A stretch of 64,000 bases of DNA from Scenedesmus sp. ARA3 (Eukaryota > Chlorophyta > Chlorophyceae > Sphaeropleales > Scenedesmaceae). Every line of letters begins with the position of its first letter. The first letter of the stretch is position 1. The stretch covers positions 1-64,000 of the forward strand of contig RWJK01001513.1 of NCBI GenBank assembly GCA_004335835.1. Reading direction: 5' to 3'. Below the pieces are notes generated by a model that saw only the letters and a program-made list of their open reading frames with translations, was not told where the DNA came from and did not search any database. The translations under genes were made by a program, and so were the position numbers. Positions 23,045-34,149 of the stretch are shown piece by piece.

Positions 23045-23270
23045 CGCGTGTTTCAAGCATGCCAAAGTGTTGGGATGGTTGCAGGGTTCTGTGTGCACAC
23101 ACGTGGTATTGCATAGGCTGTTGACTGGCGCGTGTTTCAAGCATGCCAAAGTGTTGGGATGGTTGCAGTGTTCTGTGTGCACACACGTGGTATTGCATAG
23201 GCTGTTGACTGGCGCGTGTTTCAAGCATGCCAAAGTGTTGGGATGATTGCAGGGTTCTGTGTGCACACAC
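23045..23270. repeat. 84-bp minisatellite, about 2.7 copies
   Basis: Units start at 23045, 23129 and 23213 with the sequence cgcgtgtttcaagcatgcca and are almost identical over 84 bp. Because 84 is a multiple of three, the minus strand stays open through the array. I read that as a by-product, not a gene. Confidence 0.9.
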
Positions 23271-23830
23271 GTGCAACCAGGCTTTTAATACCACATCCTG
23301 GGCCTCATCTGCACAAATTACGCCCTGTGCTGGCCTCTGTTGCTGACAGCAGGATTACTTAACTTAGCTATGCAGACGCCGAGGAACACTGCTCTCAAAC
23401 CCAGACACATGTTACATCACGGGACTACAGCCCGGTTCTGAGCCAACAACAGGCTCAATCGGCAACCACATACTTCATTACACTCCACCACCAACAGATC
23501 ACATCTGACTTCATTAGCACGATGGCAAGCTGTACGCCGCCGGGATGACACGCCTATCCAAACTGTGCGTACTGCAGCCCTACTGCTCACACGAGACCTC
23601 TACTTTTCCTTTTTCACACAAGACCTCAAGTTCGTCAACATCTACAGCATCATGAATCTTACCAGATCTTGCCATAGCGTTGAGGCGTACTGGTTGACTC
23701 CTGTCAGGGGCTTGCCCCCATTGACGCCTGTATGGCCTCACACCACACTCTCGCTTTGTTTGGGGTGTACATGCAGCCAACACGCAGGCAGCATGAAAGT
23801 TGTCAGCTGCTGCTAACTTGATGTTGATGC
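23271..23830. other. Possible transposon relic, unresolved
   Basis: This stretch lacks the CTG/CAG texture of its surroundings. It carries short protein-like frames on both strands, for example a minus-strand segment with a basic start and an acidic VDVDELEVLCEKGKVEV part at 23580-23783. No intact gene and no terminal repeats are visible. Confidence 0.25.
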
Positions 23831-24034
23831 AGGCAGCATGCGAGCAATCAAGTCAGGCGTGCGCAGCACATGCACGAGCAAGGTGCGCCGACAACAGCGA
23901 ACAGTTACGCCTGCCCTGCTGCTGTTGCTGGCTGTCATTGCTGCTGCTGCTGCTCAATGATGTGGCTGCTGCTGAGACTAGCTTCCACTGCTGCTGCTGC
24001 TGCTGCTGCTGCTGGTGATGCGCACCTTGTGATG

Positions 24035-25396
24035 TCTTCAATGTGGGGCTTGTGCTTGGGCGTGTCAGGGCAGGTGGCGACGTCAGCAGGTGCAGCAAAA
24101 GGCATCAGCAGGGGTGCAGGCGCCAGGTGTTAGTGCAGCTACCAAGGTGTAAGTAGGTCTGTATGATCAGCCGCCATCACCACACACCATGCTTGGTTGC
24201 GGGGCGTCATGCAGGCACGACCAAGGCAGCATCAATGCAAAACATAAGGCAAGGCACACACACTCCCTACACAACCCAGCCGAAGCTTGGGAATATTCAT
24301 TCATATCATGATGAAGTTAGCCGGCGCCACTGCACCTACCTTGGTGTTGATGGTGCCGTTGCTGGTGGCTTGTGCTGCCTTCATTGTTGAGGTTGTTGTG
24401 CTTCAGCGTGTTGGGGCAGATGAAGCGGAGATAGTGACGCCAGCAGGCACCAAGCAAAGGTTTTAAAAACAGTTGCAGGCATCAGGAGTTCAGTCAGACA
24501 CACAATACTACATGCAAGCAAGAAGCGTCATGCCAACGTGTTGAAGGCAGCATAAAAGCATGCATTGAACACAGCAAACAGCATATGCACAAGCAAGTTG
24601 CTGTCCTGGTGCCCACCTTGCTGGAATTGTTGTTGCCGGAGGCTGTTGCTGCACACTGCTGCTGTACCTGCTGCTGTTACTGCTGTTGACTCAGAATGCA
24701 AACCGTGGCTCTGCCTGCCCTTCCAGCTCTGCAAACGCTGCCTGCCACCTGTGCCAGGCCTGCTGCTCTGGCTGCTGCTGCTGCTGCTTCTGCTGTTGGC
24801 CTGCCGCCTTGGACTCCTTGTTTAGTGCTGCCTGCCCCTTCAGTGCTGTAAACGCTGCCTGCCACCTGTGCGCCTCCAGCCGGGCGCTGATCACCTTGAC
24901 CCTGCTGCCTGCGCTGCTCATGCTGCTCAGTTGCCCCTGCAGGGTGCTCACCTTGGTGCTGAGGTGGATGTTGTCAGCCTGCAGCGAGTCGATGTGCTGC
25001 AGCAGCTGCTCGCGGCTGAGGCAGGACATGTCGCTGCAGGGGAGCAGTCGGCAGCACAGCAGGTCAGGTCAGCCACAGCACAGTACAAGTGAGTGCCAAC
25101 TGGCAGCGATGACAGCTGCTGTACAGGCGGCTTGGCAGCACGCAGTACACCTGTGCCATGTATGCATAGCCACCGGCAGTCCCTGACAAGCAGGTGATGC
25201 AAACATTATAGCCACACAGGCAAGGCCTCACACCTGCTTGTCATTGCCTTGTCATGGCTGCTGCTGCACACGCCAGGCAAGCCAGCAAACAGGGAGGGAG
25301 GGGCCCTGGGCATGCACAGCACTGCGCGCTGCTTGGGCATGTCAGGGCAGGCGGGGGCCTTGGTGCTGACGTACACAGTGATATCAGCAGGCACAC
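24035..25396 (-). repeat. Three diverged copies of an exon-like module
   Basis: On the minus strand, segments near 25396-25331, 24450-24380 and 24100-24035 share the order cctgctg..., then tgccc.gaca.gcc.aagca. They encode related peptides: PACPDMPKQ, ICPNTLKHNN and TCPDTPKHKPH. They probably derive from one ancestral exon of a minus-strand gene. Which copy, if any, is used is unclear. Confidence 0.45.
24691..25033 (-). CDS. Exon of a coiled-coil protein (partial gene)
   Basis: After a CTGCAG acceptor (exon from 25033) the frame reads DMSCLSREQLLQHIDSLQAD and continues as a heptad-rich helix with a Gln run, ending at a stop at 24691. Two internal repeats, HRWQAAFTALKGQA and HRWQAAFAELEGQA, flank the Gln run, another local duplication. 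No family is recognised. It may be the 3' exon of the gene whose first exon is at 26167, since both are on the minus strand, but the connecting exons were not resolved. Confidence 0.45.
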
Positions 25397-25747
25397 AGCC
25401 AGGCACCAGGCAACACAAGACATGGAGTTGGGTGTGAGGGAGCAGCAGCAAAGGTGGCAAAGCTTGCAGCTGCACATACGCCCCGGTGGACATACGCCAG
25501 GTGGAGGAGTCGATGTTGTGTTGTGCAGCATTGCATGTGTTGTTGTATTGCTGCTGCAGTCACTAGACCACAGCAAGCCAGCGGATGCTAATGTGAGCAC
25601 GACAGCAGCAGTAGTTGGGGTGACGGTAAGATGTGGTGTTGCATTGCTTTTCTGCCGTTGCAGCAGGATAATTTGTTGCACTATTTGCAGCCATTGCTGG
25701 TTTCCTGCCACGAAAGGAAGCCATGCACTGCTGCAGCTGCTAGTCAG

Positions 25748-26167
25748 CTAGCCTGGTGCACACATGCTGCTGCTTTGCATACGACCGGCGTTGGAGATGT
25801 AGTTGCAGTTGGTAAGGCGCTGGTATGTGTTGCGGGTGCTGCTCGTGGGCTGCCATGTGACTGGCAGGCAGCTGCTGTTTCCACATGCCCTGCGAGAAAC
25901 GAACAGCGACACGAGCTTGGCGCAAGCAATGAGCATTGCTGCAAGCATGAGAATGAGCACCCAGGGGCCACTCAGGAAGCCTGAGACGGGCTCAGAAATC
26001 CAGGTGGCATGGATGGATAGGGAGGGAGCGACAGCGGCGGCGCCCAGGCACAAGGCAAGGACAAAGAGGAGGCATGCATAAGCCTTGAAGGCAGACCCAG
26101 AAGTCACAGCGCCCATCCGGCGGAAGAAGTTGTGCTTCTTCGCAGCAGAAGAAAGTGGGCAGAACAT
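25748..26167 (-). CDS. Putative small membrane protein or first exon of a minus-strand gene
   Basis: The frame starts at an ATG (26165-26167) and encodes a basic N-terminus (AAKKHNFFRRMG). Two hydrophobic helices follow (YACLLFVLALCLGAAAVA and GPWVLILMLAAMLIACAKL), with a short loop between, then a Cys/Thr-rich tail. Two membrane spans are evident; no family is recognised. A donor within the tail is possible (for example after the SRRAC region), which would join it to the coiled-coil exon further along. Upstream lies a (TAATG)n-type microrepeat at about 26236-26260. Confidence 0.45.
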   Translation of the reverse strand: MFCPLSSAAKKHNFFRRMGAVTSGSAFKAYACLLFVLALCLGAAAVAPSLSIHATWISEPVSGFLSGPWVLILMLAAMLIACAKLVSLFVSRRACGNSSCLPVTWQPTSSTRNTYQRLTNCNYISNAGRMQSSSMCAPG

Positions 26168-26689
26168 TTTGCTTTTGGTTTGTTGGTAGATTGCTTTGGT
26201 ATACACGTGGTTGTGTATGGTACCCACTGAAACTGAAATGTAATGTAATGTAATGTAATGAAACAGCAGCAAGCACTTATATTGCAACTTGCCTGGAAGT
26301 CCAGCAGGCGTACCCTAGCCACCATGTAACAGGCTGCCACGTCATGGTTGTGATGCCATGTTGATGTGCGCAGGCAGCCCTGCGGCCCTGGCATAAGGCT
26401 TATATGGTTGCCAGGAGCACACTGCAGCTGTGCATGCACCTCCCAGGTGGTCCTATGCAGTGACAGCAGAGGGAAGAGGCTGCTGCTGACAATTGACCGT
26501 CTCAGAGATAGAAAGCGGTGCTGCTATGTCTGTTCCACCAATTGATTGTGTTTTGCTTGTCATAGGCGTATATTGCGTTCATGCAGCGTTGTGTGCAATT
26601 TGGCGGGAGCAGCTGTTCTCCCGCTTTCACAAAGAAGACTTGCAGTCACACACTTTCGAAAGTTTCATTTATAGATGAAATTTGTCATT

Positions 26690-26868
26690 AAAATTCATTT
26701 TATCTCAGGCGAAAGCGACTTGCGGTTCTGTCGAGCATCGGATGTTTCACTCCATTTATTTATATCTAGGCTGTACATAGACCTAACCTGTGCTTCTAAT
26801 ATGAAAATTCATTGTATCTCAGGCGAAAGCGACTTGCGGTTCTGTCGAGCATCGGATGTTTCACTCGA
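26690..26868. repeat. Direct repeat, about 63 bp, two copies 114 bp apart
   Basis: Copies at about 26690-26752 and 26804-26866 share ctcaggcgaaagcgacttgc and the following ggttctgtcgagcatcggat without change. The region is more AT-rich than its neighbours and runs into an assembly gap. A transposable element is likely. Confidence 0.75.
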
Positions 26869-26996
26869 CTGTGTCACATGTCACATGACAGGCAGTAGCT
26901 GCGATGGACGCATTGTGAAAGAAATCATACAACAAATCAGGGAGTCTCGACTCCGTATCCCGGACGATCGTTTCTTTGCTTGTGTGCGAGGCACGC

Positions 26997-27180
26997 NNNN
27001 NNNNNNNNNNNNNNNNNNNNNNNNNNNNNNNNNNNNNNNNNNNNNNNNNNNNNNNNNNNNNNNNNNNNNNNNNNNNNNNNNNNNNNNNNNNNNNNNNNNN
27101 NNNNNNNNNNNNNNNNNNNNNNNNNNNNNNNNNNNNNNNNNNNNNNNNNNNNNNNNNNNNNNNNNNNNNNNNNNNNNNNN
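26997..27180. other. Assembly gap (184 N)
   Basis: Undetermined bases. Frames that appear open across the gap are not evidence of coding. Confidence 0.99.
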
Positions 27181-27199
27181 TTCGAGTCGGAAGAGCCGG

Positions 27200-27276
27200 T
27201 GTAACACGAAAAATAACGCTGGCCGGAAGGCCACAGTCTCCGTTTTCAATCCATTCGTCCGGGTAAATTTGCAAGC
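27200..27276 (+). repeat. Dispersed repeat, partner of 33,815-33,886 in inverted orientation
   Basis: The segment containing ggaaggccacagtctccg and cattcgtccgggtaaat matches the reverse complement of about 33,815-33,886, with small indels. It begins 20 bp after the N gap, so a larger element may be hidden there. Confidence 0.7.
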
Positions 27277-27279
27277 GAT

Positions 27280-28429
27280 ACCTGCTGCTGGCGTCCTGAT
27301 TAGGTTCTGTACTGCAGAGATGGATGTACTTGCGCTGCAGTACATGTACTGCTGTGCAGCATGCTACTGCACCAGGCTTGCCAGGTGGCATCAGCTTCCC
27401 TCCCACTGTCACAGCTCCGCCGCCAGCCATGCACCAGCAAATATCCTTGATTGTGTTTCTCGTTACCTTTCACGCCAATGGCAGCTGATTCATGGGATTG
27501 TGTAGCAAATGTGCATATGTACACACTGTTGTGCTGCAGCTGCATGTTGGGCTAAGATTTGAAAACTGAGTTTTCAAAACTCCTTGAAAACATGCTTACA
27601 AACTTTCACTGTTCTGATATGACGATGGTATTACTCGCTGTCAATGCGCAATGCCAACATGGTGAAAATAATTTGGCTGTGATGACGTGATTGAAAAAGA
27701 TGGCCCAGCAGCACCTCGTAGAGCAAGCTGCTGTTGGCTGTCATTAGTCAGCCAGCATGGGGCTGTCGCTGTGGCTTGGTATTGGCATATACTCTGTCGT
27801 ACAAGTGTCAAACGCGGATGATGGTAACATGATGATGAGATACACAACAAATCACCGGATATGCTGCATTCAACATCGCTCCGTCTGGACCACAATCATA
27901 GCAGATCAAACAAATGCTGCATGCACCAGGTGTTGGTCGTTGCTGAACCCTGGACTTGAAGCATAATGACAGCTGCAGCAGCATGAGGACGCAGCAGCAC
28001 CCCAACTTGCTGCCCCAACTGCTGCCCCAACTTGCAGGCATAGTGAGCAACCAGATGCCTGCTTTGGGGCCGTCTTTGGGGCCGTGGTGAACCACTGGTG
28101 TGGCACAAGCAAAGCTGCAGGGAGCTTGAGGCCATGCTAGCCCCATCTCCACACACGCGTAACGCACATGTGCAACATACATGCCTCAGAGGCTGCAGAA
28201 GTCTGTTTCAAAGACTGTGATTTCAACACAAGCTATCCTTGTTCTCATGCCCCAATCATGATGCTGCTGCTGCTGATGCTGCTGCTGCTGCCAGTGCCCA
28301 AGCCTCGCACCAATTGGCGCAAGGCATTCGCCGCTGCACTGCCCATGTTGCTGATCTTCTGCTGCTGCCCTTGCCGCCACCCACGACACACTCGGCATCG
28401 CCCATCGCCAGCAGCAGCAGCAGCAGCAG
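27280..28429. other. Gene-free stretch
   Basis: About 1.1 kb with no exon I can support. A 12-13-bp motif (ccaacttgctgc and variants) recurs three times around 27,998-28,036. Confidence 0.3.
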
Positions 28430-30110
28430 CTACTTCCTGAGGCTTATTGCATGGTAGTTCTTGTCCAGCTCAGCAGCAAACTGCCCGGCTGCCTTCCGGC
28501 CCACTGGCGCTGGCCCATCCTCGCTGGCTGGCACGCACTTGGCTGTGTGGCAGGCTGCAGGGTTTGCAGCAGCCTGCAGCGCTGCGCTGCTGGCAGCCAC
28601 CTGCACAAGGCAAACAGCAGATGGCACGTAGGTTGTTTTGCGCAGTCATGATGCGGCTGACGTGCAAGGCTGCTATCCTGCTGCTGCTGTTGCTGTGACG
28701 ACAACGTCAGCGGCAGCTGGGGCCAGAAGTGGGTGCCTGCATGCACAACATTACTGCGCAAGATTCCACGCACCACTGCCAAAACAGCATGCAACCTCTG
28801 AATGCGCAAAGCAACGGCTGCACAATTGCGCTCCTCTTCACCCCACCTGCGCTGAAGTTGTGTACATGTTGCTGTCTGCAACCTGTGCCCACTGGCTGCG
28901 CTTTGTGTCACCCAGCAGGGTGCTGCTGCTGCTGCCGCCTTCTGGTGTGCTGATAGGCACTGCTGCGTTGAGCCGTGTCTTGCCACTCCACAGGTACTGC
29001 TGCACCGGCGGCTCGCCCAGGCACTTCTCGCCTGCAACATGCACCAAGATGCATACACACTTGGTTCGCTTGCAATGGCAGGATGCACGCCCGGCTGCCA
29101 AGGTAGGGCTGGTGAGAGCACAACGTTCATATTTACAGAGCTGTTGTAGGGTTATGATATGGGCCAATTGAGCGAGAGCACAGCTGAGCTGGTCTGACAT
29201 GCGTCTTTGTAAGTATCTCAAATGTGCACTGCTGCCGCTGCTCTGAAGGCCCCAAGCACACTGCAGTTGCCGCCACTAACAGACCGCCCGCGCGATGCTG
29301 GTGCAGCTGCGTCTGGCACACAACCAGCAGCGCTGCTGCACATGTGGCACCCACCAAAGGCCAGTTGGTTTACTGTTGCAAAACACTGCACAGGCTGCTC
29401 ATGCGGGTCGCCATGTGTGAACTTGAGTGATGGCGGCACACACTTGCCAACGCGTGTCAAGTCTGTGCGGGCGTATGATGCGGCCAGCTCTGCCCCTGTG
29501 CGGCCCTGCAGCGTGCAATGGGATGCGAGTCAAGTCAGGGTGCAGCAAATACTGCTGGTGGTGTTGAGCACAGACGGCCGCCGCCACCAGCAGCCCTGCA
29601 GGCTTAAAGCTGCGCAGCATAGGCAGTTGTAGTGGTCCCTGACAGTGCTGTCCTGCAGACAAGCAGCTGGTACACAGGTTGCCGACAGCAACAGCCACTG
29701 CTGCTGGTGGTGCTGGTGCTGGTGCTGCTGCTGCTTTTGCCATGCAATCAGTGCAGCCGCGTCAAGCACCGCACCTCTGGTTTTTGAGTTGCTGCTGTTG
29801 TGGCCTCTCCTTGAAAGCGTGCACCCAGCCCCAGCAGCTGCTCGCCTTGACTGCTGGTGAGCCTGTGCTGCGTTTCCTCGTAGAAGTTGCCTATCAGCAC
29901 TCCTCCCCTGCTGCATCAGTGGGTGCAGCAATAAACAGCGCATGCAGAGCAAGGTTGCGGTGACAACAGTGTCGGGTGCAGCATGCACACTTGCGGCAAC
30001 GCGATTCCTGTAGCTGGAGTGGCATGCACTGTGCTGTCACAAGGTACCCAGGTGCTGGCTTTTGCAAGTTGAAGCTGAAAGGGGTTGCATGCAGCAGTAC
30101 AGGTGCCACG
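28430..30110 (-). CDS. Multi-exon minus-strand gene, Cys-containing protein of unknown function (partial model)
   Basis: Two exons join cleanly: 29505-29355 (ending LAF plus one base) and 29031-28912 (starting GEKCLGEPPVQQYLW), both GT-AG with matching phase 1. Together they encode a Cys-containing segment including KCVPPSLKFTHGDPHEQPVQ. A terminal exon is likely at about 28609-28430, ending AGQFAAELDKNYHAISLRK and stop. The link between 28912 and this last exon is unresolved: a small exon near 28737 is possible. Upstream candidates near 29,620 (DSTVRDHYNCLCCAALSLQ) and 30,110-30,000 were not connected to a start codon. I do not recognise the protein. Confidence 0.45.
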
Positions 30111-30609
30111 CGGGCTGCCCCTCATGTAATTGCTGCCTAGCCTGGCATACAGTAAAAGTGTGTACTGCTGTTGTGGTGTAACTTCAGCTGAAGGACGGCA
30201 CCGCCTGGCGTCGCACCTGTAATCCGCAATGTTTTTGTGGCCACTATGGCCCATGACGCCCAATTTGACCATCTTGGGCAGTATGCAGGTTGCGGTGACA
30301 ACCCCAAATCGAAGCAAATGCTAAGAACCCAGCAGCAATGGTTTGGTGTACTTCAGTCCTTTTAGGTAATGCGTTGTTGCATATTGCAGCAGTCTCGTCC
30401 CTGCGAAATCGCAGAGCCTCACAACACAACAGTTATGCGCGGTTCGCTTATCATACAGGTGGGACACCCAGCCACTCCGCTTGACGCATACAACGCATAT
30501 AACTTTCACAGGCTACCAATGTGCGTGCATCAGGCGGACCTGGACTTGCTCTACTAGTGATCTTGCTCGTCTCCCTCCCAACCTCTCACATCAGCATCAC
30601 CACGCCAAG

Positions 30610-33417
30610 ATGCAGAGCCTCCGCTGCTCACCCTCGCACAAGCTCTGTCGTAGCACAGCTCGCCCTTCAGTGCAGCTGAGGGCAGCTGCTCAGCCCAGGA
30701 GCAGGACAGTGCTGTGCCTAGCAGCAGTGCGCACTGCCACTGAGGCCCACCTGCAGCTGGCAACAGCAAAGCTGCCAGCGTAAGTTTTTACATCACCTCA
30801 ACATCCTTTGCATATCCGTAGCATGCTTAAGCTGGCAGTAAGATGGATCGTCTGTGGCAAGTACAGTGCTGTACTGCAAAGATGCCTTGCCAAGCCAGGG
30901 GGTGCTGGTGTGCACCTCGCCTGTTGCAGTTTTGACTGACGCGTTGCTGTGTGGTTTTGTGTTTGCAGGGCCGCTGATGTGAACCGCTTTGCAGAGAGCA
31001 TGTACCAGTGGGCAGCAACCATGACTCAGGTGAGGGGTACACTAGATGCTGCTGCAGCCTCTGATAGCGTGCTGACAACAGTGCAATGGTCCCTGCGCTG
31101 CTGTACGCAACAGAACACAGCAACAGTCATACATCAGAGGAAAGGGTGCCACTGCCAATGCCAGCAGCAGTACCTTATGCACCTTGCAGGGGGACAGCAT
31201 GATGCATGTGCAGAGCAAAGCTGTCACCTGTCTCACCCTCCTCACAGCCAGCTGCACAGCCAGCTGCAGATGATGCAGAACAAACAGCAGGGGATCCACA
31301 CTACCAGCAGAGAGCAGCAGCTGACGTCAGCGGCTTGCAAAACCGGTTACACCCCAGCTCCACCCTCACACTCAAGGACAGGTTGAAAGCTGCTGCCGGC
31401 CAAACCGCCACGCATGCAGGCTCCCGTCCGCTCAGCTGCTGACACATCTGCTTGTTATGTTACTAACATAGTATGTGCTGTCTGCTGCCGGGCTGTGTGG
31501 CCCCGTCAACCTGCTACCGCTTCAGTCGGGGGCAAACTTCCCATTCGTGCTGCCCATCCAGGTCGACAAGATTCAGTCACCGCCAGGCTTCCAGGTCAGA
31601 AGTTCTTAACATGGGAGTGGAGAGTGCCCACCAAGGGAAAAGCAAACCGCTTGGCTGCAGGGGCTGCATGCAAGCAATAGTTTCACCATGCAGCAGCTGA
31701 CCGTGCATGGTCTGTGCTTTGCCAATGATACTGCTTTTTGCAAGATGTGTAGTAGCAAACGTTTCATGGTGCACACAGGCATCTGTGTCATGTTTTGGCA
31801 GCTGGTAGGCACTGCTGAAGGCACTGCTGAAGGCACAACTCCGTGTTTCTGGCCTTCTGGCAGCAGTAAGCGGCTTTCAGGGGTGGGTGACGCCTGGCTA
31901 GTCAGTGCTCCATGCTGCATGGAATCTTCTGCGGCCATGTGTAGACGCATGCGCAACAATTGCTGCCATCCACGCAATGAGTCTGTAACTTCATCCATGT
32001 GCTGTACTGCCTGCAGATGTCACTGCTGAGGCGTGGCAAGAATGGCGGGTTCGGCAGTGCAGGCGACATCGTGGTGAGGCTGTCACTCCCACAGCACAGT
32101 ACAGTACAGCACAGCACACAGCACAGCCCGCAGCATGGCGCGGCACTGCACAGCACAGCACACAGCACAGCAGCACACAGCACAGCACAGCAGTGCACTA
32201 CTGCAATGCACTACTGCTGTGCAGTACTTGGCCCCACTAGTCGCTAACTGGGCCAGCTGATCAACACTGCAGCAACAGCAGCAGCAGCAGCGGCTGAGCA
32301 GGCTAGCATGTGCTGGCAATACGCACAGCGAGGGTCATTGAAGCGGTGTGCAAGTATACTGCCGTTGAGCGCCGCAGCAGCACCGGGTCTTTATGCTTTT
32401 TTTGTTGTTGTTTCCAGGGAAACAGTTTATCCTTCCCATGCTCAGCTAGCTAGCTGCTGCAGCTGCCATCTGTTTTAGCAGCCAGCATCTTTGTGGTAGT
32501 GTTGATGAGCGCCCACACTGCCACTTAGTACCGTCCCCGCCGCTGATTTCAATGCTGCTGCAGGGCACTGTGGAGGATGCCCCTGGCGTGGTGAGCTGTT
32601 CTGGCTGGAAACCTGTTTTGGCAAACCTGTTGCATTGTTCCGCTACCTGTCGAAAGGTTTTTTTGCACACTGCAGGCAGCAGACTGTATGCATGATCAAC
32701 ATCATACGGCTGGCGTGTGATGTGTATGTGCACAGCTCCCATGACCTCAAAACACGCGTGCAGGAGCTGCTTGCAGCAGTGCCCGCACCTTGCCAGCAGA
32801 GGCGTTGCACGCGCCCCGCCAACTAGCTGCGTGCACCGCTGATAAAGCACGCTGTCAGCTGGCCACTGCACTGCAGCTTCACAACGCACGTCTCACACGC
32901 TTGATGACTACTGCGTGTGCTGTGGCGCTGCAGGGCAAGGTGCTCATGATCAGGTTCTACGAGGGGCCCACAGCACAGGACAGCCGCATGTGAGTCACTC
33001 TACGATGCAAGCGGCACCAGAAAAGCAAGGCATTGTTGCAGTGGCTGTTGCAGCTGCTCTACTGCAGTGCTGCAGACATGGTGTGGAAACTGCTGCCAGC
33101 AGGCACAACATCAAGCTGCACATGTTGTAGCAGCACGCAAGTTAGCTGCGTGGACAAGCCTGCCGCCAATTGTAATCAACTCATGCGGCTGCTTGCAGGA
33201 CGCCTTATTAAAACCCTGTGCCTGTTTTTCTGGTGCACTGCTTCACTAAACTTCCTCATGTCCATGCCAAATGAATCTGTGCTGCTGCAGCACGCCGCCC
33301 CCAACTGACCCTGAGGAGAGGCTTGAGGTGGTACTCAAGTCCATGCCTGATGTGGACACACTCATGGCAACCATGCCTCGCGCCATCAGGGCAGCAGTGG
33401 CAGTCAGCACGCCGTGA
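30610..33417 (+). CDS. Small plastid-targeted protein, DUF7148-like
   Basis: Seven exons: 30610-30779, 30969-31029, 31526-31594, 32017-32073, 32564-32590, 32934-32989, 33291-33417. Phases agree throughout and the sum is 567 nt (188 aa). The N-terminus is a typical algal chloroplast transit peptide rich in Ser, Arg and Ala (first ~45 residues). The mature part starts at about HLQLATAKLPAAADVNRF. It continues with SGANFPFVLPIQVDKIQ, FQMSLLRRGK, GKVLMIRFYEGPTA and a C-terminal helix around DTLMATMPRAIRAAV. From memory this matches a plant and algal chloroplast family of unknown function labelled DUF7148; no enzymatic motif is visible. Exon 5 is a 27-nt microexon (GTVEDAPGV), supported by continuity of the strand between DIVV and GKVLMIRF. 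Confidence 0.78.
32086..32222. repeat. Low-complexity CAGCACA/CAGTACA repeat
   Basis: Degenerate iterations of cagcacagtacagc and cagcacacagcacag fill about 130 bp at the start of intron 4 of the plastid-protein gene. Confidence 0.8.
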
Positions 33418-33814
33418 AGGGCGGGAACGGTTGCATGGAAGAATGCTGCATGCAAGAGGTTGTTTGGCGCACAGGGTTTTGCAGGAAGGTCTGCATGGTG
33501 GGGCGGGTGACGGCGCGCTTGCCGTGACGGATTCGTTGGCAGCGCTCATGTGCAGCGCAACAGAGTACAAGTGACGGAGCTCTGGGTAATGTGCTGCTGT
33601 CGTATGTGCTGACTGGATGTGCAATGCTTAAGGCCTACAAAACACGTATCTGCTGTGTGTTGAGGATGCTGCCTAGGCGCCGCATTGATGATGCATCTGG
33701 CATGCCTAAGGAGCATGCCATGCTGCCGAGCATGTGCAGTCACTATCTGTACAGATGACATGTCATCACTTCGGGGTGTCAATTGATAACAGATATTCGA
33801 GTTATGGCTCCTGG

Positions 33815-34149
33815 ACGATTTGCATTTACCCGGACGAATGAGAATGAGGACGGAGACTGTGGCCTTCCCGCAGGTTTTGTGTTGCAGCTGACGTGTCATC
33901 GCCACTTGCGCTCGCATGTCAGAGCCTGAGACGAGGTTCGTGTGCGCAAATCATTGATGACAAAAAAGATATCTCCAGACCCCCATTCTGGGGTTTCCCA
34001 ACCGTTACCGGAGAACTGCACACGCGAACACGCGCGTCCCTTGCTAGGGGCGCGTGTCAAGAGCACCCCTTCCCAGCAGACTACAAAAGTAAGATGTGGC
34101 GGTATCAAGCCTAGATCGACAGAACGTGGCTCAACACGTATTCAAAAAG
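33815..34149. mobile_element. Probable transposon-derived segment upstream of the STEAP gene
   Basis: The left part (about 33,815-33,886) is the inverted partner of the dispersed repeat at 27,200-27,276. The following sequence differs from its surroundings, with no CTG/CAG tracts. It carries an open frame (from about 33,942, passing through the proposed STEAP start into about 34,241) that includes TKKISPDPHSGVSQPLPEN. No terminal repeats or target-site duplication were identified. If the STEAP start at 34150 is right, the STEAP gene uses a first exon within this inserted sequence. Confidence 0.4.

Noticed and set aside
23045..23270. CRISPR array
   Set aside because: Repeats are contiguous 84-bp units without unique spacers, and the genome is eukaryotic.
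22965..23294. 109-codon minus-strand frame with 28-residue repeats
   Set aside because: It is the 84-bp minisatellite read in one frame; there is no start context, signal or flanking exon.
26675..27505. Long open frames crossing the N gap on both strands
   Set aside because: They are open only because undetermined bases contain no stops.
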